A stretch of 64,000 nucleotides of DNA from Thermotomaculum hydrothermale (GTDB taxonomy: Bacteria > Acidobacteriota > Holophagae > Thermotomaculales > Thermotomaculaceae), in contig NZ_AP017470.1 in assembly GCF_016592575.1 (NCBI RefSeq), positions 744,001 to 808,000 on the forward strand, in the 5' to 3' direction. A program made the translations under genes and the position numbers. Under the pieces are notes generated by a model that searched no databases, had not been told where the DNA came from, and was given only the letters and a program-made list of their open reading frames with translations. This document shows, one piece after another, positions 34,543-43,904 of the stretch. Within the stretch, counting starts at the first letter, position 1; each line of letters starts with the position of its first letter.

Positions 34543-34746
34543 ATGATATTGCGGGATAAAAAACGGAAATTTTTTAGAAAAGATAAAGAAGTTTTTAAAA
34601 ATGAAGATGCTCAAACATACACCGAATACGCTATGCTTTTAGTTCTTATTATGGTGCCTATTTTCTGGATTTTGAAGGCATTTATATATGCGGTTAACTT
34701 TAATTTCAACATAATCAGTTTTTTTGTGCAATTGCCTTTTCCTTAA
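34543..34746 (+). CDS. Flp-type pilin-like protein (first copy)
   Basis: A 67-residue protein: a basic leader (about 28 residues), then a single hydrophobic helix that starts A|QTYTEYAMLLVLI. Glu at position 5 after the likely cut and the following Tyr are the Flp prepilin hallmark, though the residue before the cut is Ala rather than Gly. ATG 34543 follows GAGGG; a longer frame from 34474 would overlap the promoter. The tail after the helix is short and hydrophobic (F-F-V-Q-L-P-F-P), unlike the second pilin. It may be a minor pilin or a non-cleaved relative. Confidence 0.65.
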   Translation: MILRDKKRKFFRKDKEVFKNEDAQTYTEYAMLLVLIMVPIFWILKAFIYAVNFNFNIISFFVQLPFP

Positions 34747-34770
34747 TTGATAAATCTTTAGGAGGTGTTT

Positions 34771-35010
34771 ATGTTCAGGCTTTTGGGTTTAACAGAATTG
34801 GTTAAGGGGTTTGATTTAAAATCCCTTGCAAAAAGGTTTCACGAAGATGAAACAGGTCAGGGTATGACAGAGTACATTATCATTATTGTACTTGTGGCTA
34901 TTTTAGTGTTGTTTGTTGTAAAGGCTTTTGGTGGAAAAATTAAAGGGCTGTTCAAGAAATCAACCGAAACATTAGGCAGCGAAACAGAAGGCGCATTCCA
35001 GGGTTCATAA
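34771..35010 (+). CDS. Flp pilin (major subunit candidate)
   Basis: A 79-residue prepilin with a 29-residue leader ending in Gly, then QGMTEYIIIIVLVAILVLF, so Glu is residue 5 of the mature protein and Tyr residue 6, exactly as in class IVb Flp pilins. The mature part is one hydrophobic helix followed by a charged tail ending in a Gly/Ser stretch. A perfect AGGAGGTG site suggests high expression, fitting the major pilin. The prepilin peptidase gene follows 25 bases after the stop. Confidence 0.85.
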   Translation: MFRLLGLTELVKGFDLKSLAKRFHEDETGQGMTEYIIIIVLVAILVLFVVKAFGGKIKGLFKKSTETLGSETEGAFQGS

Positions 35011-35035
35011 TAACTTTTTTGGATAAGATTTTAGT

Positions 35036-35587
35036 ATGATTTTTTTTAGGGATATCCTTTTATATGTTGTTATAGCAGTTTGTGCTATTACCGATGTAAT
35101 GTACGGCAAAATTTTTAATAAAGTTACATATCCTGCCATATTGCTTGGATTGATTATTAACCTTTTTTTAGGAAAAGATAATTTTCAATCCTCAGTAATC
35201 GGGCTTCTTGTTGCTTTTATCCTTTTCCTTATTGTTTTTATGATCGGAGGATTGGGGGGAGGCGATGTAAAGTTAATGGCTGCTATAGGGGCAATAAAAG
35301 GATATCCCTTTGTTTTGTATGCAGCTTTCTATTCTGCCCTTGTTGGCGGATTAATGTCTATTGCAATAATGATATGGAAGGGTAAGTTTTTAAGGGGAAT
35401 GAGAAATATTTTTAGAGTAATTTTCTCTTATATCTTTTCTTTTATTTTTCCAGGCGTTAAACCGCTTTCTTTAAGCCCAGAGGAAAGTGAGAAAATCCCA
35501 TTTGGATTTGCTATCTGTTTAGGAACATTATGGGCTGTTTTAGAGTTTATGTTTAATGTGTCTATTTTTGATTATATAAAAATTTAG
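35036..35587 (+). CDS. Prepilin peptidase, CpaA/TadV family
   Basis: This 183-residue integral membrane aspartyl protease should cut and perhaps methylate the Flp prepilins. The two catalytic Asp lie in AITDVMYGKIFN near the N-terminus and in GGLGGGDVKLMAA (GxGD) near residue 77. It lacks the N-terminal methylation domain of PilD, as is usual for TadV/CpaA. Five or so helices fill the rest. It follows directly after its pilin substrates. Confidence 0.9.
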   Translation: MIFFRDILLYVVIAVCAITDVMYGKIFNKVTYPAILLGLIINLFLGKDNFQSSVIGLLVAFILFLIVFMIGGLGGGDVKLMAAIGAIKGYPFVLYAAFYSALVGGLMSIAIMIWKGKFLRGMRNIFRVIFSYIFSFIFPGVKPLSLSPEESEKIPFGFAICLGTLWAVLEFMFNVSIFDYIKI

Positions 35588-35595
35588 GAGTTTTT

Positions 35596-36753
35596 ATGCT
35601 AAACGGCAAGAAGGGTTCATCTATTGGAGAGTACATGATAGTTTTGCTTCTTGTTGCCGTTGTTGCAATTATTGGAACTTATGCATACCAGAAATTTTTT
35701 GTAAAAAAATCATTTGATACTGCAATTGAATCGCTTGAGACAGGAGATGATGTATCAAGTGAATTAATGGAAGAAAACACTTCAAAGATTGATAAAGTTA
35801 AGTTAGCCGCTCCTGTATTTCTTGCAATTTTTACTTTTCTAATATTTCTAATGATAATTTTTTCTACAATTAGTGCCGCAAAAAAATCCAAAAGAAAACT
35901 AAAAGACTTGGGGGATGATGAAGACGGGCAGGCTTTAACTGAATTTATTTTAATTTTTCCTCTCCAGTTGTTTATTACTCTTTGCATAATGCAATTAAGC
36001 CTTATTTATACTGCAAGATTAGTGGTAAATTACGCAGCATTTAACGCTGCAAGGGCAGCTATAGTGGTTATACCGCAAAGTATGGAAGATGAGATTGCTG
36101 GACATATTAACCTTCCTTCAAATGAAGAAAATAACGAAAACGAAAGTTCTGGAAATAATTCGGATGATACCAAAAAGCAAAAATATAAATTAATTAAAAA
36201 AGCAGCAGCATTGTCATTAATGCCTATTTGCCATGGTTCAAAAGCATTTTTAAAGGATTTCAAAATTACGCTTTTTGGAGGAACAACAGTAAGTGGGATG
36301 GATATTGTTGAAACATTACAAATTGATGAGATAATAACGCTTTTAGGAAAATTTATAGGCTTTATAGGGGATGTTTTTGGAGTTAATGACCTTGACAAGT
36401 ACACTGAGGCTGTAAGTTACAGGTTTATGTATGCCTCATTGTTTACTGATATAAATATACTTGATGAAAATCTGGATCAAATTTATGACGAAAAAGAATA
36501 TTCAAGAAGTGATTTAGTTGTGGTTAAGGTTAAGTTTCCATATTATCTTGTAATTCCAATTGCAAATAAATTTATGGGGAAAAAATTCAATAAAGAGTTG
36601 TTTGATGATTTAGGATTAAGTAGTTCAACCCAGGAGTATCTTGGATACCTTGATAATCAATATTTTTCAGTTTTAAAGATAGATTGCAGCGGTTATGTTT
36701 ATCCAATAACCGCTGAGTGTGCAATGCATGTTGAAATGAAAGCAAAGCATTGA
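35596..36753 (+). CDS. Double-module pilin-like and TadE-like protein
   Basis: The 385-residue protein holds two prepilin-like segments. At the N-terminus, KKG|SSIGEYMIVLLLVAVV has Gly before and Glu5-Tyr after a class IVb cut site. A second helix (about 76-97) leads to an acidic linker and then a TadE domain opening G|QALTEFILIFPLQLF with Glu5 again, followed by the family's N-A-A-R-A-A segment. The rest (about 160-385) is probably extracytoplasmic, with a Glu/Asn-rich linker. TadE proteins are minor pseudopilins. Joining a pilin head to TadE in one chain is unusual. The start lies 8 bases after the peptidase stop. Confidence 0.72.
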   Translation: MLNGKKGSSIGEYMIVLLLVAVVAIIGTYAYQKFFVKKSFDTAIESLETGDDVSSELMEENTSKIDKVKLAAPVFLAIFTFLIFLMIIFSTISAAKKSKRKLKDLGDDEDGQALTEFILIFPLQLFITLCIMQLSLIYTARLVVNYAAFNAARAAIVVIPQSMEDEIAGHINLPSNEENNENESSGNNSDDTKKQKYKLIKKAAALSLMPICHGSKAFLKDFKITLFGGTTVSGMDIVETLQIDEIITLLGKFIGFIGDVFGVNDLDKYTEAVSYRFMYASLFTDINILDENLDQIYDEKEYSRSDLVVVKVKFPYYLVIPIANKFMGKKFNKELFDDLGLSSSTQEYLGYLDNQYFSVLKIDCSGYVYPITAECAMHVEMKAKH

Positions 36754-36760
36754 GGTTAGT

Positions 36761-38700
36761 ATGATTGCTAAATTAAGAGGATTACACAAAAACGAAAGCG
36801 GCCAATCAATTGTTTTTTCAGCAATTACTTTTCTGTTTTTAGCAATGTTTGTTTTTATGGTTTTAAATGTAGGAGATGTTACAAGTAAAAAGATGAGGCT
36901 TACCAACAATGCAGACGCTATTGCCGTCTCCGGTGCAACCTGGATGTGCAGGGGCTATAACCTTACGGCGATGTTAAATATAACTCAAACTCAGGTTCTT
37001 GCAATAATAATGCTTATGAAATCTTTTAAAAGAGCCAATAAAATTGCGAAAGCATTGTTACAGGCACAAAAAGCAGTTGCTGAAATTTTAAAGGACATAC
37101 CGTATACTGCTGCAATTGGAGCTGTACTATACGCAATAACTGTTCCACAGCAATACCTTATTAAATACGTTGGGGAAAAGGTTTATGAGCAGGTTCTTGC
37201 TGATAATTTAGAAGATAATGGTAATGGTGTCTTATGGGATATTGAGGATTTTCTTGTAGATGCTGAAGAGATTGAAGTAAAGGTTATTCCAGTGATTGCT
37301 CAGGTGGAAGCTGTTAAAACAGGGCTTGCTAATGGTGCCACGATAGGTTTTTTGTATCCTTTAATACCTGATGTAGATTTAAAATTGCCATTTATTGATG
37401 ACGATGACAGGAAATTTGAGTCATTGTGTAAGCCTGTTGCACATCATTTTAATGCTATTTCAAGGGCTGTTGACACTAAAATTGCGAAAATTGGGGAAAT
37501 CGGGATGGAAGGGCAAAAAAATATAGAACATATGCCAACCACAAGTTTTTTAGCTTCAGATAAAGTATCGGATATTCTGGGTTCTATTATGGATATTTTA
37601 ACTTTTGGTGACTTTGGCCCTGCACCTTTAGAATACTTTAAAGCTTATCTGTTTTATCCGTTATTAAGGGCTGTACCTCCATTTATAGGAGCTGTTTACG
37701 ATGGGGTGGTAAGAGCAACATATGAATCAATGTGTGAGGGGAAACCTGGTAAATACAGCTATAAAAAAACTACCTCTAATTGCAATGAAATTAAAAACAA
37801 TGCAGATAAATTGACAAAACTCACCTATATAAAAAATGGTGGGATAACAATTAGGTCGGGGGTTGATTCGTTAGATGAAATTCTTACAAAAGAATCCTGT
37901 AATTGTGGAGACCCTGCTCCCTGTAGGGTATTATCAACATATAAAGATATTAATGGCAATGATACTCAGGATTGTGGTTATTTTGCAGGTAAAGTATCTG
38001 GCAAGGATGCATGGCTGGAAAACGAAGCAACTTCTGCTACTTTAGAGGGAGATGATGCTAAATTTTTCTTTAAAAATATTATGGGGAAAAAATGTGACAA
38101 AAAGAAAAAAGTAAGGTTTGGGTTAATCCTGAAACCTATGGTTTCACTGTAGAAAATGAACCTATGTTAGGGAGCAATGTTAGGGCATACAAAATTATAG
38201 AAATTAAAATTGTTTCTGCTGAATATGAAACGACTGAGGAGATTTCTCCTGAAGAATCATGGGGTAATAGAGGAGGAAGTGGGGGTAGTGGAGGAGATAG
38301 CGATAAACCAAAGCCTTATCTATTGAAACGAGACAAAGAAAATGGGAAAGAGTACTGGGAAAATCACAAAGATTACGTTGGTATAGCCTATGTTTTACCT
38401 CAAAAGAACATTGTAAATATTAAAGCTGGTTTGAAAAATCCAAATCCAGTTGGAATGGTTTACTTTTCTCAGGCAGAAATTTATGTTCCAGATGGGGTAG
38501 AACCTCATTTATTTAATCAGTGCTGGCAGGTAAGGCTTGTAAGATTTACCAAATTAAGTGAATTAGCTAAAAAACTTGATTCTTCTGGTGTTAATCAGGC
38601 TCTTTCATTAGGTGGAGGGAAATCAGGCAGCACAAATAAGTTTATGAAACTCTTTAATGCGATAAAGGAGATGTTTAGTGGTGACATATTCATTCACTGA
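36761..38700 (+). pseudogene. TadG-like pilus assembly protein, frameshifted
   Basis: The first frame (36761-38152) opens with a TadE/G-type segment, SGQSIVFSAITFLFLAMF, then a long, partly hydrophobic region with a Cys-rich part (about residues 325-410: N-C-N-E, S-C-N-C-G, P-C-R). It stops soon after a Lys-rich tract. The next frame carries on with KVWVNPETYGFTVENEP and runs to 38700, including a Gly/Ser linker; its first ATG (38164) has no ribosome site. Adding one A in the tract at 38099-38110 joins the two into about 646 residues. So this is probably one gene with a one-base loss, or a site of -1 slippage. TadG-like proteins act in Flp pilus assembly at the envelope. Confidence 0.68.
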
Positions 38701-39241
38701 TGAAAAAGGTCAGTCTATGACTGAATTTGTAATGGTAATACCAGTGTATCTAATTATGATATTCGGGGTAATCTTTTTTGTTAAAGCCTTTTTTATAAAA
38801 CAACAAACCATTTCAGCAGCTCGATATGTAACAATTGCAAAAGGAGAATTTAAAGAAAAAGATGAAGATATTAAGGAAAACCTTGGAAAGATTTTTTTCA
38901 ATAGAGTTGATAAAGATAAAGTTACATTTGAGAAGGTAAATAGCTCAGAGGCTCTTGATACTGTTTTTAGTGGACATGGGGGAGACACTAACGAGGTTTT
39001 AGGATTTTTCTTGAAGGTATTGGACAAGATAAGTAGTACAAAAGGGTATAAAGTTTCATATGAAATAGAGGTGAAAGGCAAATTTACTCAAAAAATTATT
39101 GGAAATAAGAAGAAAGTTACAATAAGCACAACCTATTATATAGACAAAAATACGTGGAGTCACAAAGATGTTGGGAGTTTTCTTAATTTTCTATGGGATT
39201 TAATAAAAGAACTTGGTGGCGCAATAGGAGATTTATTTTAA
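38678..39241 (+). CDS. TadE-like minor pseudopilin
   Basis: A 187-residue protein whose N-terminus reads E-K-G|QSMTEFVMVIPVYLIMIF: Gly before the cut, Glu5 and Phe6 after it, then a single membrane helix. The remainder (about 40-187) is a small extracytoplasmic domain. GTG 38678 is 7 bases after AAAGGAG and lies inside the end of the TadG-like gene (23-base overlap), so translation is coupled. TadE-type pseudopilins are processed by the same peptidase and needed to assemble Flp pili. Confidence 0.8.
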   Translation: MVTYSFTDEKGQSMTEFVMVIPVYLIMIFGVIFFVKAFFIKQQTISAARYVTIAKGEFKEKDEDIKENLGKIFFNRVDKDKVTFEKVNSSEALDTVFSGHGGDTNEVLGFFLKVLDKISSTKGYKVSYEIEVKGKFTQKIIGNKKKVTISTTYYIDKNTWSHKDVGSFLNFLWDLIKELGGAIGDLF

Positions 39242-40174
39242 ATGGTTAAACTATTAAGGTTAATTCTTATTATTACAATCGGAATTGGGCTTTTATGGGT
39301 AGGCAATAGATTTCATGTAACTGTACAGGATAGTAAAGCCGATGTTTTTGATTTTTTTTACGGAGGAACAAAATCTATCCCAGATTTTATGGAAGGAGCA
39401 AATTATTCTCCAAAAGGCAAGACAATTGCTAATGGAGTGCCTTTTACTTACTCAGTTGAGGTAGTGAATGCCTCAATAGATGATGTTATAGATTACTATA
39501 AAAATCTTTATAATCCACACTTTTTAAGAATGTTTACTGATGAACAACTTGAAAGGGCAGGTGTTCAGCAGGGGGATGACGCTTTCAAAGCAATCAGGTT
39601 TTATGAAACAATTTTTGCTAAACTTGCCCCTCCTGTACTTGAATTTAAGGGAGAAACAATGGGAATGCTTGGAATACTTGATATGGGAGACAACACAAAG
39701 CTTTTTATAGATAAAAAAGCAGGCGAAAAAATAGTTCCTAAAGTAGTAATGGCTTTTAAAGAAAATCCAGAGTCTGAAAAAACAGTAGTTGTAAAGTACT
39801 GGACTGATAAAGTTTTCAGTTTTAAAAACTTTGTCCCAGAGGGAAATGAAGATTTACCTGGGTTTGACCTTGATGATGTTGACAGGCATCCTTATTCGCA
39901 AAGACTTCTTTCTATTGCCCAAAAAGATAATTATGCAAGCAGCAAGCTTGTTGCATACAGGGTTGATGACAATATTGACTCAGTAATAATTTATTACCTG
40001 TCTGATTTAAGGGGAAATGAATGGGAAATTCCTGAAACTGTTGTTAAAGCCCTTGATAAAGCAAAAGAAAAAAGGTTTATATACGCAAGGAAGGGAAATA
40101 AAAGTCTATATATTACTTTTTGCGTTGATAGGTTAAATTACACAAGCGTTGTAATGGTTGAAAAATACGAATAA
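39242..40174 (+). CDS. Membrane-anchored protein of unknown function in the Tad locus
   Basis: A 310-residue protein with one N-terminal helix (about 5-22) that anchors an otherwise soluble, probably periplasmic domain. I do not recognise a family. The start directly follows the TadE stop (TAAATG), so it belongs to the same operon. A repeated theme (V-E-V-V-N-A-S-I-D-D-V-I-D-Y-Y and Y-R-V-D-D-N-I-D-S-V-I-I-Y-Y) suggests two related subdomains. A role in pilus assembly is inferred from position only. Confidence 0.5.
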   Translation: MVKLLRLILIITIGIGLLWVGNRFHVTVQDSKADVFDFFYGGTKSIPDFMEGANYSPKGKTIANGVPFTYSVEVVNASIDDVIDYYKNLYNPHFLRMFTDEQLERAGVQQGDDAFKAIRFYETIFAKLAPPVLEFKGETMGMLGILDMGDNTKLFIDKKAGEKIVPKVVMAFKENPESEKTVVVKYWTDKVFSFKNFVPEGNEDLPGFDLDDVDRHPYSQRLLSIAQKDNYASSKLVAYRVDDNIDSVIIYYLSDLRGNEWEIPETVVKALDKAKEKRFIYARKGNKSLYITFCVDRLNYTSVVMVEKYE

Positions 40175-40192
40175 AACACTTTAGGAGGGTTT

Positions 40193-40996
40193 ATGGATAA
40201 GAAAAAGGCTATGATTTTTGCAATTATTGTGGCTGTTATCGGCGTAATTCTTGTTCAACTGTATATAATGGGCGAGAAAAAGAAGTATACCGATGAAACT
40301 AAACTTGTTAAAGTTATAGTTGCCAAAAAGAATATTGCTGCAGGCACTCCAATTGAAAGGTCTATGCTTACCGTTAAAAAGTATTTCAGGGAATTTGTTC
40401 CTAAAGACGCTGTTTCTGTTAGAGATGTTACAAGAATATTAGGCGTTCCTCCTAAAGTTGATATAAAAAAAGGCGAGCCGATTTTAGCATCTCATTTCCG
40501 TGAAGGTGGTGTTGCTGGATTATCAACAAAGTTTCTATCAGGAGCAATATTGCCTGGTGAAAGGGCAATTACTGTTAGAGTTGATGAGGAAAGCGGTGTG
40601 GCAGGATTGATTCGGCCTGGTGATTATGTTGATATTTTAGGTACTTTCACCAAGATTGGGGGGGGAGTTGCCAGCCAGACAGTAACAATTCTGCAGAGTG
40701 TTCCGGTTCTTGCAATTGGAAGTCAGGTTGGTACCACTTTAAATAAGAAAAATGTAAGAACAGGCAGGAGTTACAGAACAATTACATTGTCAGTAACACC
40801 TGAAGAAGCAGAATTAATTGAATTTGCAAGGAGAAAAACAAAACTTGTTTTTGTTTTGCGTAATCCAGAAGACACTAAAACAAAAGAGGATATTAAAAAA
40901 GTTAGTTTTTCAAGTATTTTTAGTGGCGACACTTTAAAGCAATTGCAGAAAAAAAGAAATCAGATGAACAAAAAGAGAATTGAAATTTTAAAATAA
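40193..40996 (+). CDS. cpaB: CpaB/RcpC pilus assembly protein
   Basis: The 267-residue product has one N-terminal membrane helix and a SAF domain (about 40-105, with V-A-K-K-N-I-A-A-G-T-P-I), followed by the RcpC/CpaB domain (R-A-I-T-V-R-V-D-E, then D-Y-V-D-I-L-G-T-F and V-T-P-E-E-A-E-L-I). CpaB proteins sit in the periplasm and help the secretin in Tad systems. A strong TAGGAGGG site precedes ATG 40193, and the secretin gene follows 11 bases after the stop. Confidence 0.9.
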   Translation: MDKKKAMIFAIIVAVIGVILVQLYIMGEKKKYTDETKLVKVIVAKKNIAAGTPIERSMLTVKKYFREFVPKDAVSVRDVTRILGVPPKVDIKKGEPILASHFREGGVAGLSTKFLSGAILPGERAITVRVDEESGVAGLIRPGDYVDILGTFTKIGGGVASQTVTILQSVPVLAIGSQVGTTLNKKNVRTGRSYRTITLSVTPEEAELIEFARRKTKLVFVLRNPEDTKTKEDIKKVSFSSIFSGDTLKQLQKKRNQMNKKRIEILK

Positions 40997-41007
40997 GGGG
41001 GGAATAA

Positions 41008-42225
41008 ATGAAAAGAAAAATTTTTCTAATATTTGCACTGTTTCTTTTGTGCTTTAGTTTAATGGCGCAGGAATTCACTCTTGTAATGGGTAAACAGAAG
41101 GTAATTCCTGCAGAGGGAGTGAAATCAGTTTCATCAGGAAATCCGAGGATTGTGAGAATTGTTATTCCCAAAGACCAGTCAAAGATTATTTTAAAGGCTG
41201 TTGGGGCAGGCACAACAACAGTTACATTAATTAAACAGGATGGAAGTACAGAGGAATTAACAGTAAATGTAATTGCACATGACCCTCAAAAGATTAAAAG
41301 AGAAGTTGAGCAGCTTCTTGCAGGAGTGGAAGGAATTGAAATTAAAACGGTTGGAGACAAGGTAATAATTGACGGTGAAATACTAACAGAAAAGGATAAT
41401 AAGAGAATTGACAAAGTAATGAAGCTGTATGGAGACCAGGTTGTCAAATTTGCAGAGTTTAACAGGGCATATTTACCTAAAGAAGACAATATAATGGTTG
41501 AATTTAATTTTTGTGAAGTAAATACAAACAAAATGGGGAATTACGGGATTAACTGGAATCAGGCGATTAAGCCACTATCTGTTGAATATGCTAAAAACTT
41601 TGGAACAGGGGATGTGGTAAAAAGCACCATTGGTATTGTTTCAAACTTTGGCCAGGCATTAAATATTATGGTAGGGAATGGAGATGCAAAGGTTTATGAC
41701 ACACACAGGGTTATTACTGTATCAGGGCAGCCGGCTGAATACTTTGTAGGTGGTGAATTTGGAACGAGAAATATTACCCAGGATACAAGTTCTGTTGTGT
41801 GGAAAAAGTACGGCACCCAATTTAAAGTAACTCCCGAGATTGATTCATTAAATAATATGAGGATTAAAATTGATTCTGAAATTTCCGAATTAAGCGGCAC
41901 AATGGTTGACGGTATCCCCGCTTTAAATACAAGAAAAATAAATACTGTTGTCAGGATAAAAGAGGGACAAACCATTGCATTAGGTGGTTTTATTAAAAGG
42001 ATCAAGAGTCAGGATATTCAAAAAGTACCTGGTCTTGGAAGCATTCCCGTCTTAGGTGCTCTTTTCAGGTCAAAACAATACCAGAACGGGGTGACAGATG
42101 GCGTTATCTTTATTACCGCAAAAAGAATATCTGCTGAAGATCAGGATATGAAGCAGATGATAGATAAGCCTATTAAAGAGTTTCACAAAGAAAAGAAAAA
42201 GTGGTGGCAGAGGGATAAGAAATGA
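41008..42225 (+). CDS. cpaC: Tad secretin (CpaC/RcpA)
   Basis: A 405-residue outer-membrane channel protein through which the Flp pilus leaves the cell. It has a signal peptide (1-20), an N-terminal pilus-formation domain (about 22-90, G-N-P-R-I-V-R-I), a BON-like segment (about 95-145) and the secretin core ending in the signature VPGLGSIPVLGALFRS. Length suits the short Tad secretins. The stop overlaps the FHA-TadA start (ATGA). Confidence 0.93.
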   Translation: MKRKIFLIFALFLLCFSLMAQEFTLVMGKQKVIPAEGVKSVSSGNPRIVRIVIPKDQSKIILKAVGAGTTTVTLIKQDGSTEELTVNVIAHDPQKIKREVEQLLAGVEGIEIKTVGDKVIIDGEILTEKDNKRIDKVMKLYGDQVVKFAEFNRAYLPKEDNIMVEFNFCEVNTNKMGNYGINWNQAIKPLSVEYAKNFGTGDVVKSTIGIVSNFGQALNIMVGNGDAKVYDTHRVITVSGQPAEYFVGGEFGTRNITQDTSSVVWKKYGTQFKVTPEIDSLNNMRIKIDSEISELSGTMVDGIPALNTRKINTVVRIKEGQTIALGGFIKRIKSQDIQKVPGLGSIPVLGALFRSKQYQNGVTDGVIFITAKRISAEDQDMKQMIDKPIKEFHKEKKKWWQRDKK

Positions 42226-43901
42226 AACTAACCGTTGTTTTTAAAGACGGTTCAAAAAAAGAGTTTGAAAATTTACCTGAAAAATTCATTATTGGAAGAG
42301 AACCACCTGCCCATGTGGTTCTACCTTCCCCTGTTGTTTCAAGGAAGCATTGTACTGTTGAAATTGAAAATGGTAAAGTTTTTGTGACTGACACAAGTTC
42401 AAATGGGATTTTTATAGGTCAGAATAGGCTGGAAAGAGGCAAAAAAATTGAGCTTCCTTTAAATAATCCTGTAATTATTGGTGAATTTGGATTGATTTTT
42501 ACCACTGATGAAGAAAAAGGCGGGACTCAACAAAAACTTTCTGAGCCTGAAATTAAGAAACAACGGGTTGAGGTAAAGTCTCACCATAAAAAAGAACCAA
42601 AAGCAGGGAAAAAGTTAACTCCTGAGCAGTTAGATGCTTTATCTGGTATTAGGGATAAAATCCATAAAAGATTGCTGGAGTTGTTAGATTTAAGGTGGGT
42701 TGATTTTACCTCTAAGCCTGACGAAGAATTAAAAAACCTTGTAAACAAAAAACTTGATTTAATTTTAGATCAGATGAGAGGGGACATCCCGGCATGGGTT
42801 GACCTTACAACTTTGAAAAAAGAAATGTTAGACGAGGTTGTGGGGTTAGGGCCTTTAGAAGATTTTTTGAGAGATGACGATGTTAGCGAGATAATGGTAA
42901 TTCACAAAGATTTAATTTATGTTGAAAAAAAGGGTAAAATAGTTGAAACTGACAAAAGGTTTTCTTCAGATGCTGCTTTAATGGCAATTATTGAAAGGAT
43001 TGTTGCCCCAATTGGAAAGAGAATTGACGAATCCCAACCCCTTGTTGATGCAAGGTTAAAGGATGGTTCAAGGGTTAATGCAATCATACCTCCGCTTGCT
43101 TTAAAAGGACCCTGTCTTACAATTAGAAAGTTTGGGAAGAAAAACCTAACTATTGAAGACCTGGTTAGATTTGGGACATTGAATAAACCTATGGCAACTT
43201 TCCTTGAACTTTGTGTAAAGGGAAGAAAAAATATCATTATCTCCGGTGGAACAGGTTCAGGTAAAACAACCTTATTGAATGTTTTATCTTCTTTTATTCC
43301 ACCAAATGAGAGGATTGTAACAATTGAGGATGCTGCTGAGTTGAGGCTTCCTCAGAAACATGTTGTTTCTCTTGAATCAAAACCGCCCAATGTTGAGGGA
43401 AAAGGAGAAATCACCATAAGAGACTTAGTTAAAAATGCTTTGAGAATGAGGCCTGACAGAATAATTGTTGGAGAATGCAGAGGAGGGGAAGCACTTGATA
43501 TGCTTCAGGCAATGAATACAGGGCATGCAGGCTCAATGACAACAGGCCACGCAAACTCTCCTGACGATATATTGAGAAGACTTGAGACAATGGTTTTAAT
43601 GTCAGGAATGGAATTGCCAATAAGGGCAATAAGAGACCAGATTGCTTCCGCAATTGATATTATTGTCCAGCAACAGAGGCTGTCTGACGGTTCAAGAAAA
43701 ATTACGAGCATTACAGAGGTTTTAGGGGTTGATGATGATTACAACATTGTTACTGAAGAGGTATTTAGATTTGAACAGGCAGGTATAGACAGCGAAGGCA
43801 AGGTGATAGGAAAGCATACAGCAACCGGCTATTTACCTTCCTTCCTTGCAGATTTCAAGGCAAGGGGCATACCAGTCCCGGAAGATTTATTCAGGGTGTG
43901 A
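42222..43901 (+). CDS. FHA-TadA fusion: pilus assembly ATPase (CpaF) with N-terminal FHA domain
   Basis: Residues 1-95 are an FHA domain (IIGREPPAHVVLPSPVVSRK, then S-S-N-G-I-F), with the Arg, Ser and Asn of the phosphothreonine pocket present. Residues about 130-559 are a CpaF/TadA secretion ATPase with Walker A GGTGSGKTT (342-350), the Asp-box region IVTIEDAAELRL, Walker B R-I-I-V-G-E-C-R-G-G-E and the His box MTTGHANSPDD. TadA powers pilus extension and retraction. The fused FHA domain could tie the motor to a threonine kinase. No TadZ gene was found between secretin and ATPase. Confidence 0.92.
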   Translation: MKLTVVFKDGSKKEFENLPEKFIIGREPPAHVVLPSPVVSRKHCTVEIENGKVFVTDTSSNGIFIGQNRLERGKKIELPLNNPVIIGEFGLIFTTDEEKGGTQQKLSEPEIKKQRVEVKSHHKKEPKAGKKLTPEQLDALSGIRDKIHKRLLELLDLRWVDFTSKPDEELKNLVNKKLDLILDQMRGDIPAWVDLTTLKKEMLDEVVGLGPLEDFLRDDDVSEIMVIHKDLIYVEKKGKIVETDKRFSSDAALMAIIERIVAPIGKRIDESQPLVDARLKDGSRVNAIIPPLALKGPCLTIRKFGKKNLTIEDLVRFGTLNKPMATFLELCVKGRKNIIISGGTGSGKTTLLNVLSSFIPPNERIVTIEDAAELRLPQKHVVSLESKPPNVEGKGEITIRDLVKNALRMRPDRIIVGECRGGEALDMLQAMNTGHAGSMTTGHANSPDDILRRLETMVLMSGMELPIRAIRDQIASAIDIIVQQQRLSDGSRKITSITEVLGVDDDYNIVTEEVFRFEQAGIDSEGKVIGKHTATGYLPSFLADFKARGIPVPEDLFRV

Positions 43902-43904
43902 GCC

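Noticed and set aside
38164-38700. Separate gene starting at ATG 38164
   Set aside because: No ribosome site, and the same frame continues sensibly upstream to the A tract at 38099-38110, so it is the 3' part of the TadG-like gene.
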